From NCBI GenBank assembly GCA_022577435.1, contig JAKOON010000018.1, forward strand, positions 2,718,282 through 2,782,281: 64,000 nucleotides of DNA, read 5' to 3'. The translations under genes and the position numbers were made by a program. Shown piece by piece: positions 1 through 10,925 of this stretch (the first letter of the stretch is position 1; the number at the start of each line of letters is the position of its first letter). Below the pieces are notes generated by a model. It saw only the letters and a program-made list of their open reading frames with translations, ran no database searches and had not been told where the DNA came from. The stretch is from Embiotoca jacksoni. Lineage: Eukaryota > Chordata > Actinopteri > Embiotocidae.

Positions 1-887
1 TTAATAAAGCTTTAAAATAAAAAATAAAAATTCAGAGGGTCAAAATCACCTTAAACACAACTGACACCGACCTCTTTTTTTTTTCTGATGCTTCATTCTT
101 TATGTTCGGTTTTTCATTCGGCCATGCTGGGAGATCATTTTAAACCTGCTAAATCATCTGAGAATTGAAATTCATTCCATTCCGACTCTGTACACACAAT
201 TTAAATAGCCACTTAAATCTCGACTCATTCTGTTGGTTTTGGTTTAAATTACTTTCAGTGTCTAATTTTCCTTTCTTTTTTTTTTTTTTCGTTTTACCTG
301 TTTGTCTGCAACAATAATGTTACCACGGAAAATGGAGTAACTGTTGATGGAAACAGAGAGAAAGAAAGGGGTTACAGCAGCATTATCACAGGCTTGTACA
401 ACAGTTGGATTAACATTTAACCAATTTTCCACAGAGTGCTTGAGATGATGAAGCAGCAGCACTTTTGCATTCGGGGCCCAAACATTAAATTCACAATGAT
501 ACTTTATGTTCGTATTATCTGTGGTCTCCACTAGTATAACTGCTGATGAGATGCTACAACACTGACGTGTGCTGTCAAGGTGCTACTGCAGGAGGGAATG
601 TGACTGTAAATTACAAATACCACATGATTTTCGCTGCGTGTCCACGCAGAGCAAATTGAAGGAATAATTCAACACAATAAGATAAGATAACGCAATCATG
701 TCCTCCAGACGTTGTCCATTCAAAACGAAAATTGCAGCGAATGAGTCGCGGCTGGCTTATAGAAAATAAATACTCCCACACTGCAGCTATTCTATCGACA
801 GGGATCACATCAGTCTCAGGTCAATGACAGTCTGAAAGCCGGCCTGCAGTTTGAAGCAGAGAAGGAAGACATTTTGTACATCACAAA

Positions 888-891
<4 letters not shown>

Positions 892-953
<62 letters not shown>
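892..953. repeat. (GT)n microsatellite, about 31 units
   Basis: An uninterrupted GT dinucleotide run, directly visible. The Cys-Val and Thr-His peptides read from it on the two strands are artefacts of the repeat. Confidence 0.98.
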
Positions 954-956
<3 letters not shown>

Positions 957-2461
957 GAAGGGGGTACAGCGGGAAAAAGACAGATTCAATATCCTCAGGT
1001 GCAAGCAGACAGAAAGCACTTTGGGTGAGTAAAGAAAGTCATTTCAAACTGTCAATCAAAGAGAATCGCTGACATCTGCCTGAACATGGAGGTATCAATC
1101 ATGTAGAGTGCACTGAGGTGTACTGTATACTGTAATGTAGTAACATTAGATCCTAACTGAGGACAGGTCACTGCAGATCACTTTCTGTCCATGCATGTAG
1201 TCTGTAGTGTAAGGTTGTACTTAAATCAAAGTTTTCCAAGTCAAATTTGATCTGCCAATTTGATTCACTCATTAGCTTAGCTGGTCCCTGCTTTTTTGTT
1301 TTTTTTATTTTTTTTTAAATTTTATCCAGATACAGACCATACTCAACTGACAAAAAAAAAAGACAATTACTACATTATTCATTGCTCCCGCATGTATATT
1401 ACAGTCCAGTGCGCCTGCAGCAGCTCAAGGCGCCAAAAGACCCAATTCTTATCTTAAGACTCCTGTTTTACTGCCTTTAATGGCATTTAACACATCATCA
1501 TAATTTATGAACATCATGGTCAAAGAAGTAAAGTGTGAGTGTGGAAATTCAGAACGGAAATCAGCGGAACGGAAATCATTCCGATGTATCCTGTGGAGGT
1601 TGTGGAAATCCACTGCGCGTTACATGGACATACCAACCAATGTGAACATGGAGATGTCAGATAATAAGACTTGTGTACGGCTGGACTAAATACTAAAAGA
1701 CTTTTAATCTGAAACAGATACAGGAAGTTGTGACATTCGGCTGTAAATTCATCAGTCAGGGATGTGGCACTCTGCCACAGATAACAGATAACAGATATTT
1801 GCATTCATAGGGCTGGTCGCACTGTCCAGCCTAAAAAAATATTTTTTTTTTCTAAATTAATTAAGAGAAGAACTCAGGTTGCTGCATTATCATTCAACAA
1901 TTAATCACAACCCTATTGTTTTCAATAGATCAGTAGATCTGCTGATTACTTTCTCAATTAATCAATGCATGGTTCAGTCTAAAACTGATCCAGTAGTAGC
2001 CCTGTGTTAACCACAGTTTAAAGTCCTTCTGCTGGCACTGATTGAAGTCTTAAAAACTCATCTCTGTTCATCAAATTTACACATATAGAAGTTTCCATGA
2101 CTGGTTTAGATGTAACTCATGGCTATTCTGTCACTATGTAAATAGTCCCCGCCTCTAACTTTACCCGCTCCTCCCCTGCTGACTTGCAGCTTGATGATAT
2201 GGTGAGCCCCGCTTGTGATATTAACAGGATTGGCTCCTTGTGTATGTGACATATGAAACAATAGAAGTTGTAATCTGTGGTTTTGTTAAACTAGATTGTT
2301 ATACCGCAGTGCCAATGTTGAATGAAAGTTAAAATTGTCATGGAGCAAGAACGGTGTCTGAAAAAAAAAATCGACATCAGTTATTTACCAACACGGTGTT
2401 GCACTCTGCTCATACTGGGGAAGGGTCTGTGTTGTTTGCAGCTTGGTGAGTGTCGGTGCGC

Positions 2462-2608
2462 AACATGTGTCATATGGGGGTCAATGCTGATTGGTTAAAG
2501 GTTGTTTCAGTAGTTTAAAAATGAACCTGAGGCCTACGCCCATTAGGAGGCAACAACTGGAAAACATCCCCAGTGGAGCATGGCCAGACCCAGATATTCA
2601 CACAGTGA
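2462..2608. repeat. Interspersed repeat, copy A of a family also at 43333-43668
   Basis: This segment aligns by eye with 43529-43668: both run through a GTCAATGC-like start, a TTTAAAAATGAACC/TTTCAAAATGAACC block, a CAACTGGAAA/CGACTGGAAA block and GGCCAGACCCA. The match has substitutions and a small length difference of about 8 bases. It is an old dispersed family of unknown class, and the two copies lie in the same orientation. Confidence 0.7.
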
Positions 2609-5600
2609 ACATGTAGGTCATTGTGCTCCACAGAATCTCGTCTCATTGGCTACTGAAAGAGCCGTAAGCCAAAGTCATGATGAGAAGGCACACATACTTT
2701 TTCACCACCCATTTCCTCATGTCTTACATGTTTTTAGGTAAGGAGTCTGCCAGGTTGGTGTCGTCAAAAACAGCAAAAAAATAAACTTTAACTGACAACA
2801 TGAGGTTTAAATCCGAGGGGCTCAAATCATCAGTGTTTCCAAGATCAGCATCATTGTCTATAATATGATTGTGTTCTGGTTTTAGTCACTGAAAAGGCAG
2901 CTGGCAGCTTGTTTGCAGCATTTTCTATGAATAAAATAAAATGCATTACAAGTACAGTGATACAATAAATATACCTGTTAATTAAAACATAAACAGGCCA
3001 AATGCTGTATTCAAATTAAGCAACAAATAAGATTAAATTCTGACATATAAAAAACAATTGACAGCAGTGTGATATTTGTCTAATAATCTATTTAAACAGA
3101 AAGTGCATTTGTAAATTTTAAACTTTGCTCTGTAATATTTTAAGAATTATATTGTTCAACAGGCCCATTATTTACCTAATTATTTCTCACATTTTCCATA
3201 TTTGTTCTGCGCCACATCAGCAGTCCCAACAGCAACAAACAGACACTACCTTCAAATGCTGCTAGAAATCAGGCGCGTAATTATGTGTGTATGTGCTTGA
3301 ATAGTCCAGTGAAATGAAAAATGCAAATTTGAAGTTGGATTTTATAATTTCCGAGATATCAGCGCACAACATCCCAGCCAGTGAACTTATATTACAATCC
3401 TCTCCAAAAAAGATACACATCTTATCTTTCAAACGTTACCATCAAAGGCTCTATTTTCAGTTTGTTGTATGATATGACTAAAGGCTATTTTAAATTGTTG
3501 AGCTACATTATTGCCTTTCAAATTCAGAAATAGAGTTTAATTTCTATGGAACAGCTACAACACGGTCTGAAAATGGACACCACACAGCACAGTTTAAGGA
3601 AGGTCAATCATGCAGAATAGATGAAATCAGAAATGTCAGGCTTGCATACGATAAAGTAAACAAGTCTGAAGAGTTGGGAAATGCATTTGTGCTGCCAGGG
3701 TTGTTTTTATTCTATTGAAGAAGAAGTTAGTTCGTAAGATGGTCTCCTGTTGATGGGCAGTCAGAGTAGAAGGTTAACATTCACTTGTTTTAAGACGAGA
3801 ACAGAACATCATTGAGTTGTTTCCCAGGACAGTGTGACTTATACCAAACAACAACTACAGCAAAAACCTCACTGCATTTCAACAGAGATTAATTGCTAAC
3901 AACTAAATTACATCACTGTAAAATCCCTTTTCTAGCCATGCTATTGCTTATGATTTTAGTAAAGGTTAATTGTAAGGAAAGTTGTTTGAAAGGCCTGTCA
4001 GAAATCTGTAATTGGCCAACGTATTTAGTGTTATGTAACTGGTGGAGGAGGGTAATGATTTATCAAAGTACATCTATTCATTATCTATATCCACTTTATC
4101 TTCTGTTTTGAACTGGGGTTTTTTAGGCCATTCAAATTAAGCCCTTACTCCTTGATCCTGCATACTAACTGACAGACTCTTGCAGTAGAAAGGTAGGGAC
4201 TTTATTTTTCAAATATACGAGGGGATATTTTGATCTAATGGAGACAACAAATAAAACAGTAGATGTAAACAAAAGTTAGGATTCACACCTATTTATTTCA
4301 CGTGTTCATGAAAATCTGACTAGTGGAGTGAGATATTTTGCTCTGCTTCAAATGTTGGACAGGCTAACCAACGGAAAGACAGCTGTCAGATAAAAACTAC
4401 CTTTGAATCCAAAGAGAATAGTTTAGTCTGCAGCATCACCGTACAACAATTAATCAATACCTCCACCACCACATCATTTAAAATTTAGTTCCTGTCATAA
4501 CTACAAACATCAGCAGTACGGAGCATTTTTTTCTAAATGTATTTCTCTCCATCAGCTTCTCCCAACGGCCACACCTCTGACATCTACACTGACAGCTGTG
4601 ATCATTTACCTCATGAAATTGATTAAGATACTAATGTCTGCTGGTGAGAGAGTGGAAGAAGTTGTCTGAGGTTGCTCCTCAGATTGAAATGCCATCCATT
4701 ACCCACGAGCAACATACAATTAAACTTTACAGATAGAATAGCTTTCTGTCAGCTTGATGGGCAAACCATTTGTGTGTCTGGACTACCGAGGCTGAGATAA
4801 CTGAATGAAAGCTTTAATACCAGCAGTATACAGGCTTGAATTTATGAAAATATGTTAGAAGCAATGTTTTAATGATGCAATATAAGCTATTTTGTAATAT
4901 AATCTTGATTTACTTTATTCAGGGAGTTAAATACTGGATGAGAAATCAAGCTCAGCAGTTTCACAATCTGTTTTTAAAGGAACCTGACATATACGTGTAA
5001 TTTCTCCCCTTCCATGCTTTCATTTCTTCCTTTTAACTTTTGGAAATTTTGTGAGAACTATTTCATTACTTTCTGAAGTCAGGCATCTGAAACTTCAAAG
5101 CTGGTATGGATTCATGGCAATGTATTCTGAAGAGACTCTCTCTCGCAAACTTTTTATCTACTTAAAGAGGTGTATTGCTTGCAGAATCAACGCAGCGCAT
5201 CAGTGCATCGCAGCAGCTCAGTAATGCAGCACACACACCTTCCGTGGCTATTTTTTTACCGGGGCAGAAGTGAAAAGGTTCAACTCCAAAACCCAAAGCA
5301 ATTGTGAAATAACATGGATTCGAAGCACCTGTGATGTTATTGCATTCATTTCCACCGTGACTGACACAAACACTGCTGTTTTCCCACACCTCAGACACAA
5401 CAAGCTTGTCGAGATATTAATGTGACTCTCCTCATCACCTTGTGTTTGTCTTGTAGAGTTGCCTGAAGAAAGCCTCCATTAATACTTCTGACATGGAGAC
5501 GACAGAAATGGAACTCCTGCATGTGTGATTGATGTGACAGTTAATTTCTATGAAACAATATAATATCTCACACTGTTAATATACTCTGTTTAAGTAATAA

Positions 5601-5777
5601 CCTCTGCATAATTATAGCAATTATTCTACATGAATATGACAAAATGTCTTAATGGCTCTGACTCTCTGAGTCTCTGTAATAACCAGCATTTTTCTAGCAG
5701 TGAAATGATTGTAAAGAAAAGACTAAACTTCTACCTGTTAGATGTAGTTTCTGCCTGAAGCTTGTAGTTACTGGAAA

Positions 5778-5779
<2 letters not shown>

Positions 5780-5848
<69 letters not shown>
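5780..5848. repeat. (CA)n microsatellite, about 34 units
   Basis: Uninterrupted CA dinucleotide run, directly visible. Probably length-polymorphic. Confidence 0.98.
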
Positions 5849-5849
<1 letters not shown>

Positions 5850-7872
5850 GGCTACACTAATTAGCACTGGAAAACTCAACAACATCAATATTTTCATTTG
5901 AGTTAGAAGGTGTTTCTTCCTTCTCTGATTTCTAAGCAGACTTATAGATGTTCACGAGGGTCATTGAAACAGATATTAACACCTCAAAAGGTCTAAATCA
6001 GACTCAATCCAAAAATGTGTGTATGTGTGTTCAGATTTGACTCAAAGAAAGAGCTGCATGTTTTATACAAATTGCTACATTCAGAAGATATGGGATTTTA
6101 ATAGCCAGGCAGGGATGCTGCACCAATTGCTGACTGTGTTGGAGAATGACCAAAACAGCAGGCCAAAACACAATCTATATAATATCTGCTCTGGCCACTA
6201 GCTGATCAGGGAGCAAACGTCTTCGAGGCAGAGGTTTTGCTGCCGTCAGCCTTTCCTGCCCTCTGAATACACAGCGGCTTTTCATATAATGGCAAGAAAT
6301 TATCAGGAAACTGGTGCAGGCTAATTTAGTCCAACTTCAGAGAGACTTTTTCTCCTGAACACAATGTGTTCTGCCATATAGCAACAACCCAACAGATGCC
6401 ACCTCATCCCTCATTCCAGTACCGAAGCAGTGCTGTCGGCCAGTTTGCCTGCCTGGTCTAAACAAACCTCGACACCTCTGCTGGACCCCAAAGAGAGTGC
6501 CAGGTGGAGACCACATATGCATGTGTAACTTCAGTGTTGCAGGTTTCAAAAATAAAATTACAGTACAAGGTTTCCCAAATTGTTATATTTGAGGCCAAAC
6601 TATTGTGCATTCAAAACGAGACTGTGGCACAGCGAGAAAGGAGTCTGAAACATGATGAGCCAAACCAGTGAGTCACAATACATCCCCGAGTCCAGCGAGT
6701 TCACAGCAACTGGACTTTGACTACAACTGGTGTCTTTTTAATCTTCCACTTTTCATTGCAGCTTGTCAGGGAACAGGTTATGCAGCAGATACACAATGAT
6801 TGTGCAATTGCGCCAAACCAGCAAGTATAATTCCACATTAGTCCTGCTGCAGTAGAGACACCTGGCAGTACATTTTTGCCCCAGTGTTTAATTGTATAAC
6901 TAGTTATGTATCTGAGACACAGTATCATCAATATATGAATATGATGGCCACCGACTCTTCACTATAACTACTGCTTGATGCCACACTAACTTCAGATACC
7001 ACATGTTTTTTAATGCAATCAGATTAGAATATATTTTGTTGCGCTGACTTTGAAGAAATTAATTGTTGCTGAGTGTTGCATTTGTCGACATTTTTATTAG
7101 ATGGTTGATTTTGTACCAAACAATATTATTTGACACTATTAGTCATTTTGACAGAGCCAGCGTGGTATTAAATTTGTTGACAAATTATAAAAAATGTAAG
7201 CAAAAAATGGTTTAACCATGCTTTATTGTGTTTTGTATTGCATTTTGGTTGTCAGCGAGAGTTAAGAGTTGTACTCAGTCTAACACAAGTGGCTGAGCTC
7301 AATCAGTTTCTTATGGATGGTTGCCTTCAGGAAGAACTGAGGTAGTTTGGTACATTATCCTTTGTGAGGTTAAAATGTGCATTTAAACATGATGCTTTGT
7401 GCACTTTTTATGGATATTTGGAAGCACTGAGTGCACAAACACAGATTTCCAACCAGCTGTCATCATGACACAAACGTGTTAAAGGAAAAACTTAAAAAAA
7501 TTTTAGGGGAAAGGTCAAAAAGAGTGACAGTCATTTCAGCATAGATCAGGGGTGGGCAAACTTTTTGGCTCAGGGGCCACATTGACTTTTAAAATTTGAC
7601 AGTTGGGCCGGGCCAGCACCAGATGCATACATATCAAACATAAACATAAAAAAAGGCATCACAGTGTTAATACGTACATTCACTTTTAGTGGGAACAGTG
7701 TTGTTGATCACCCTTCTTTGCCAGTGCATCGAAGTCTGGTGTTAGTTTTGTTGTGGCAATTCTCAGAACAGATCTGAGGTGTTCATCACTCAAATGGGAT
7801 CTGTGAGGTGCTTTGTTGGTGTTCATCACACTAAAAGTCTGTTCACACACGTACGTAGAGCCAAACAACACC

Positions 7873-7920
7873 AGCATCTTCTGGGACATCTTCTGGGACA
7901 TCTTCTGGGACATCTTCTGG
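7873..7920 (-). repeat. 12 bp coding tandem repeat (Lys-Met-Ser-Gln units)
   Basis: Nearly four perfect copies of ATCTTCTGGGAC sit just before the hATC domain of the transposase. Read on the minus strand, the unit gives KMSQ repeats leading straight into MLVLFGSTYVCEQ. The unit is a multiple of three, so the expansion keeps frame. Related transposases, as I recall them, have a single copy at this point. Confidence 0.9.
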
Positions 7921-8065
7921 ATGTTTGGAAATTTGGCTGCTTTAATGAAGCATAAAACTCATCCAGTTTAAGAGAGTTGAACTTCTCCTTTAAGACGGTG
8001 TCACATTGGAGATCAATCGGTTCCAACTGCAGCTCCTGTGGCGCCGTTTCAGGGTCTCGTGTGAA

Positions 8066-8190
8066 GGGACATGAGACCAGCTGGAGGGACAGGACACCAG
8101 CTGAAAGGACACGACACCAGCTGAAGGGACATGACACCAGCTGAAGGGACAGGATACCAGCTGACGGGACAGGACACCAGCTGAAGGGAC
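8066..8190 (-). repeat. 20 bp minisatellite inside the hAT transposase, about 6 units
   Basis: Units resemble GGGACAGGACACCAGCTGAA with small variants (ATGAG, ACGAC, ATGAC, GGATA). Because 20 is not a multiple of three, the array shifts frame at each unit and cycles every 60 bp. All frames stay open, giving peptides such as LQLVSCPFSW. The seed appears to be transposase coding sequence (SLQLVSCPFTRDPETAPQ): LQLVSCP lies at one edge and TRDPETAPQ at the other. Confidence 0.9.
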
Positions 8191-9174
8191 TTGTCAATTT
8201 TTCCAAAATCAGAGAACCGATGGCAGAATTCTACGTGCAGGTCGTCCAATGATTTCCTGTATGTCTTCATGTCAAGGACGTCTTTCAGCGTAGCCAGTGT
8301 GGGGAAATGAGCAAATGACTTGTTTGACATTTGCTTTGAGAATAAAGCTAGCTTGGTTTTGAAGGCTCTGACGTTTGAGTACATTTCATGCACAAACTGG
8401 TCTTTCCCTTGTAGCTTCACGTTCAGCTCATTCATGTGTGTCAGTATGTCCACAGCAAAAGACAAATCACAAAGACAATCTGTGTCACTCAGCTCAGGAA
8501 AATCGTCAGCTTTCTCAAGTAGCTCCAAAAATGCGATAATCTCCTGTTTGAGCTCCAACACTCGTTGACATACTTTCCCCAAACTTAACCAGCGGATGTT
8601 GGAGTGGTGAAGCAAGTCCTGGTGATCAGAGTCAGTTTCTTCAAGAAACTTGATAAACTGAGGATGGTGAAGTCCCCTCGCTCCAATAAAGTTCACCACT
8701 TCTACAACTGGCTTCACTACGTGGTCGAGCTGCAGTACAGATTTACACAGTGTAAGAAAATGACCTCCTGCTCAGGGTTGTCCTCTTTCACCCTCTCCTG
8801 GATTCTTTTGAGCAACCCGACGTTTTTTCCAGTCAGATTTGGCGATCCGTCTGTGGTAACGTTGGCGAGCTACTCCGAGGTAGCTTGAGCCTCTCGATGA
8901 CCCCCGACACGCCGTCATACAAGTCCTCTCCCCGCGTTTTCCCCTTCAGGGATTCCACGGCCAAAAACTCCTCTGTTATCTCAAAATTGTCATTAATCCC
9001 TCTGATAAAAATTAAAAGCTGAGCGGTGTCCTTTATGTCGTTACTTTCGTCCAGTGCCAAGAAATATAATGTAAATGACTCCGCTTTTTTGTTTAGCTTG
9101 CTAGCCAAGTCTTCGTCAATCATCTCAACACGGCGAGTCACCGTCCTGCGTGATGAGCTCATGTTTTCTAATTT

Positions 9175-10034
9175 GTTAGGTTAGGTTAGGTTAGGTAGTT
9201 ACTTTATTAATCCCTGAGGGGAAATTTTTTTCGCTACAGCAGCATACAGAAGCAACAAGATAATAATAGAATAATAGAAAAGCAATAAAATAGCAGTAAA
9301 ATTATAAAATATAAATATAAAATATAAAATGCACAGTATATACAGTGTATACAGTACAGTATATATATATATATATACATATTATATACAAACAACCAAA
9401 AAACACAGTCAACAGTATTATTTTGCCAGAGGTGAGTTATTGTACAGTCTAATTGCGGTCGACAGGAATGATCTCCTGTATCAGGAATTATCTCCTGTAT
9501 CAGGAATGATCTCCTGTATTAGGAATGATCTCCTGTATCAGGAATGATCTCCTGTATCAGGAATGATCTCCTGTATCTGGAATGATCTCCTGTATCAGGA
9601 ATGATCTCCTGTATCTGGAATGATCTCCTGTATCTGGAATGATCTCCTGTATCAGGAATGATCTCCTGTATCTGGAATGATCTCCTGTATCAGGAATGAT
9701 CTCCTGTATCAGGAATGATCTCCTGTATCAGGAATTATCTCCTGTATCAGGAATGATCTCCTGTATCAGGAATGATCTCCTGTATCAGGAATGATCTCCT
9801 GTATCAGGAATGATCTCCTGTATCTGTCCTTGTGACAGCGGAGCTGGAGGAATCTTTTAGAGAAAGTGCTCCGCTGTCCCTGTAGCAGGTGGTGAAGAGG
9901 GTGGTCAGGATTATCCAATATGGATAATAGTTTGTTCAGCGTCCTCCTCTCCACCACCTTTTCTAGACTATCCAGATTGTAGCTGATGATGGAGCCGGCC
10001 TTCTTAACCAGTTTGTTAAGTCTTGTTGTTGCAA
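9175..10034 (-). mobile_element. 5'-truncated LINE nested in the hAT transposon
   Basis: On the minus strand the hAT coding sequence breaks at about 10035 and resumes at about 9174 (NKLEN then SSSRRTVTRR). Between these points is the end of a LINE ORF: NKLVKKAGSIISYNLDSLEK, VVERRTLNKLLSILDNPDH, then LRCHKDRYRRSF, interrupted by a 19 bp minisatellite, then LSTAIRLYNNSPLAK and a TAA stop at 9418-9420. An AT-rich 3' UTR follows with a TATA run, a TTTCCCCTCAGGGATTAATA tail and about four CCTAA units at the end. The host has AACAA on both sides, possibly a short target duplication. The LINE copy is only the last few hundred bases, the usual outcome of incomplete reverse transcription. The clade is not certain; a CR1/L2-like element is my guess from the hairpin-plus-microsatellite tail. 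Confidence 0.87.
9464..9824 (-). repeat. 19 bp minisatellite, 19 units, seeded by LINE codons
   Basis: AGGAATGATCTCCTGTATC is repeated head to tail. The array is 361 bp, which is 19 units of 19 bp. Variants are C/T at single positions (GTATCTGGAATG, GTATTAGG, GAATTATC). On the minus strand the unit reads GATACAGGAGATCATTCCT, which are the codons for the RYRRSF segment of the LINE ORF just upstream; the ORF end (LSTAIRLYNNSPLAK) follows directly after the array. Each unit contains CAGGA...TCCTG, a 5 bp inverted repeat with a 6-base loop. Confidence 0.95.
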
Positions 10035-10690
10035 GTTGTTCTTGCTCTCAGGACACAAGATACCTGCTGTCTCTACCAGCACTCTTTGAGAAACTCCCCT
10101 TCGGAGAAAGGCTTGCTGGTCTTTGCTAATTTGAATGCCAGCAAATAACTTGCCTTCGTGCTTGATTCTTGGATGGCAGTTTGTCAGATAAAGGTGTTTT
10201 GCTGAGCCTGCAAACGATCTGCCGACCTCCGAGCGGTCGCCATCCGTTCCTGCGTTGACTGGTTGTTAGCGCAATTAGCATGCTTGGTGGAAAAGTGACA
10301 GCTGATGTTGTATTCCTTTAAAACCACAACGGTTTCTTGGTAAATAAGACACACAGCCTTCGACCGGACTTCAGTGAAAAAGTATTTAGTTGTCCGTTCC
10401 TTATTAAACACTCGGGGCTCGCTGTCGACTTTTCTTTTCTTTGGCCCGTTCATTGTTGCAGATGTGTTCAGAGCAGCAGCAGAGTAACAACAGAGAGCAG
10501 CCCGGCCTCCGCAAAATCAAGTCAATGTATCACTGCGCCTAGTGCGCCACCTGCTGGACCGCCAGGTATTACAGGACAAGGTCAAATGAATGCAGTCATA
10601 ATTATGATATGATTTGATTTGGACAATTCTGTACCAATCTTCGGTGGGCCGGATGTGGCCCGCGGGCCATAGTTTGCCCACCCCTGCATA

Positions 10691-10893
10691 ATACGTATAT
10701 ACTGTATATACTGTGCATTTTATATTTTATATTTTATATTTTTACTGCTATTTTACTGCTATTTTATTGCTTTTCTATTGTTCTATTATTATCTTATTGC
10801 TTCTGTATGCTGCTGTAGTGAAAAAATTTCCCCTCGGGGGTTAATAAAGTAACTACCTAACCTAACCTAACCTAACCTAACCTAACCTAACCT
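10691..10893 (+). mobile_element. LINE 3' tail fragment abutting the hAT element
   Basis: This is a second, inverted copy of the 3' UTR of the nested LINE: GTATATACTGTGCATTTTAT, an AT-rich stretch with TTTACTGCTATTTTATTGC, GCTTCTGTATGCTGCTGTAG, the TTTCCCCTCGGGGGTTAATA hairpin tail and about seven CCTAA units. No coding part is present. ATACGTAT occurs on both sides (10691-10698 and 10923-10930) and might be a target duplication, though it is palindromic and short. Confidence 0.85.
10858..10893. repeat. (CCTAA)n pentanucleotide array
   Basis: About seven tandem CCTAA units form the terminal microsatellite of the LINE tail. The same pentamer ends the inverted LINE copy at 9175-9198. This is a LINE 3'-end repeat, not a telomere. 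Confidence 0.93.
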
Positions 10894-10925
10894 ATATATG
10901 CATCTATGCCATAGATGCATATATA
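10893..10925. repeat. Near-perfect palindrome, 16 bp arms and 1 base spacer
   Basis: TATATATGCATCTATG at 10893-10908 is followed by one C and then its exact reverse complement at 10910-10925. It lies directly at the end of the LINE CCTAA array. It could extrude a cruciform. Its origin is unclear; it may be a rearranged end of the insertion site. Confidence 0.93.

Larger units (their letters stand above)
1..7546. other. Noncoding stretch, probably intron or intergenic
   Basis: I recognise no gene here. Open frames are short, lack family motifs and have no paired splice sites. The stretch holds a GT and a CA microsatellite, one copy of an interspersed repeat and AT-rich DNA. If the first exons of the VSTM2A-like gene lie upstream of base 1, this is intronic. 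I looked for codons of the expected EIQWW motif of the missing V-domain exon and did not find it, but a reading by eye cannot exclude a diverged exon. Confidence 0.6.
7686..10453 (-). pseudogene. hAT transposase, GTF2IRD2-related, disrupted
   Basis: Read on the minus strand, pieces occur in correct hAT order. (1) 10453-10184: N-terminal PKKRKVDSE followed by a BED-type zinc-finger region. (2) About 10183-10035: continuation through a stop, with AFKLAKTSKPFSEGEFLKE. (3) 9162-8863: RRTVTRRVEMIDEDL and the catalytic-region motif LALDESNDIKDTAQLLIF. (4) 8744-8190: the NIRWLSLGKVCQRVLELKQE block. (5) 8050-7930: RDPETAPQELQLEPIDLQC. (6) 7890-7690: the C-terminal hATC dimerisation domain, GSTYVCEQTFSVMN and HLRSVLRIATTKL. 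Family knowledge: this transposase type is also fused to the end of vertebrate GTF2IRD2. Damage seen: stops after piece 1, an inserted LINE between 2 and 3, frameshifts and a deletion around 8863-8740, and tandem expansions at 8066-8190 and 7873-7920. It is non-functional. Confidence 0.92.
7547..10686 (-). mobile_element. hAT-family DNA transposon, interrupted
   Basis: The left end CAGGGGTGGGCAAACT at 7547-7562 is matched by its reverse complement at 10671-10686, giving 16 bp terminal inverted repeats with the CAGGGGTGGGCAAAC start typical of Charlie-like hAT elements. The second end continues with a GGCCCGCGGGCC block. Between the ends lie minus-strand fragments of a hAT transposase. Flanking octamers (GCATAGAT on the left, CATAATAC on the right) are not a clean 8 bp target duplication, so the insertion is old or the right flank was altered by the LINE tail beside it. 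A LINE is nested inside and three tandem arrays have grown inside it. The copy cannot code an intact transposase. Confidence 0.92.

Noticed and set aside
851..1072. Poly-Cys-Val / Thr-His reading frames over the GT repeat
   Set aside because: They are translations of a dinucleotide microsatellite. The same holds at 41627-41887 and 50306-50602.
1507..1689. NVNMEMSDN looked like the NVEMSC motif of the missing V-domain exon
   Set aside because: No following CAF or WW motif, wrong spacing and no splice sites. Chance similarity.
8320..8888. Plus-strand open frames at 8320-8568 and 8604-8888
   Set aside because: Antisense shadows of the hAT transposase, which has clear homology on the minus strand.
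9464..9824. CRISPR-like array
   Set aside because: The repeat is contiguous 19 bp units without unique spacers, in a vertebrate retroposon.
10858..10893. Interstitial telomere
   Set aside because: The unit is CCTAA, not CCCTAA, and it is the 3' end of a LINE tail that recurs at 9175.
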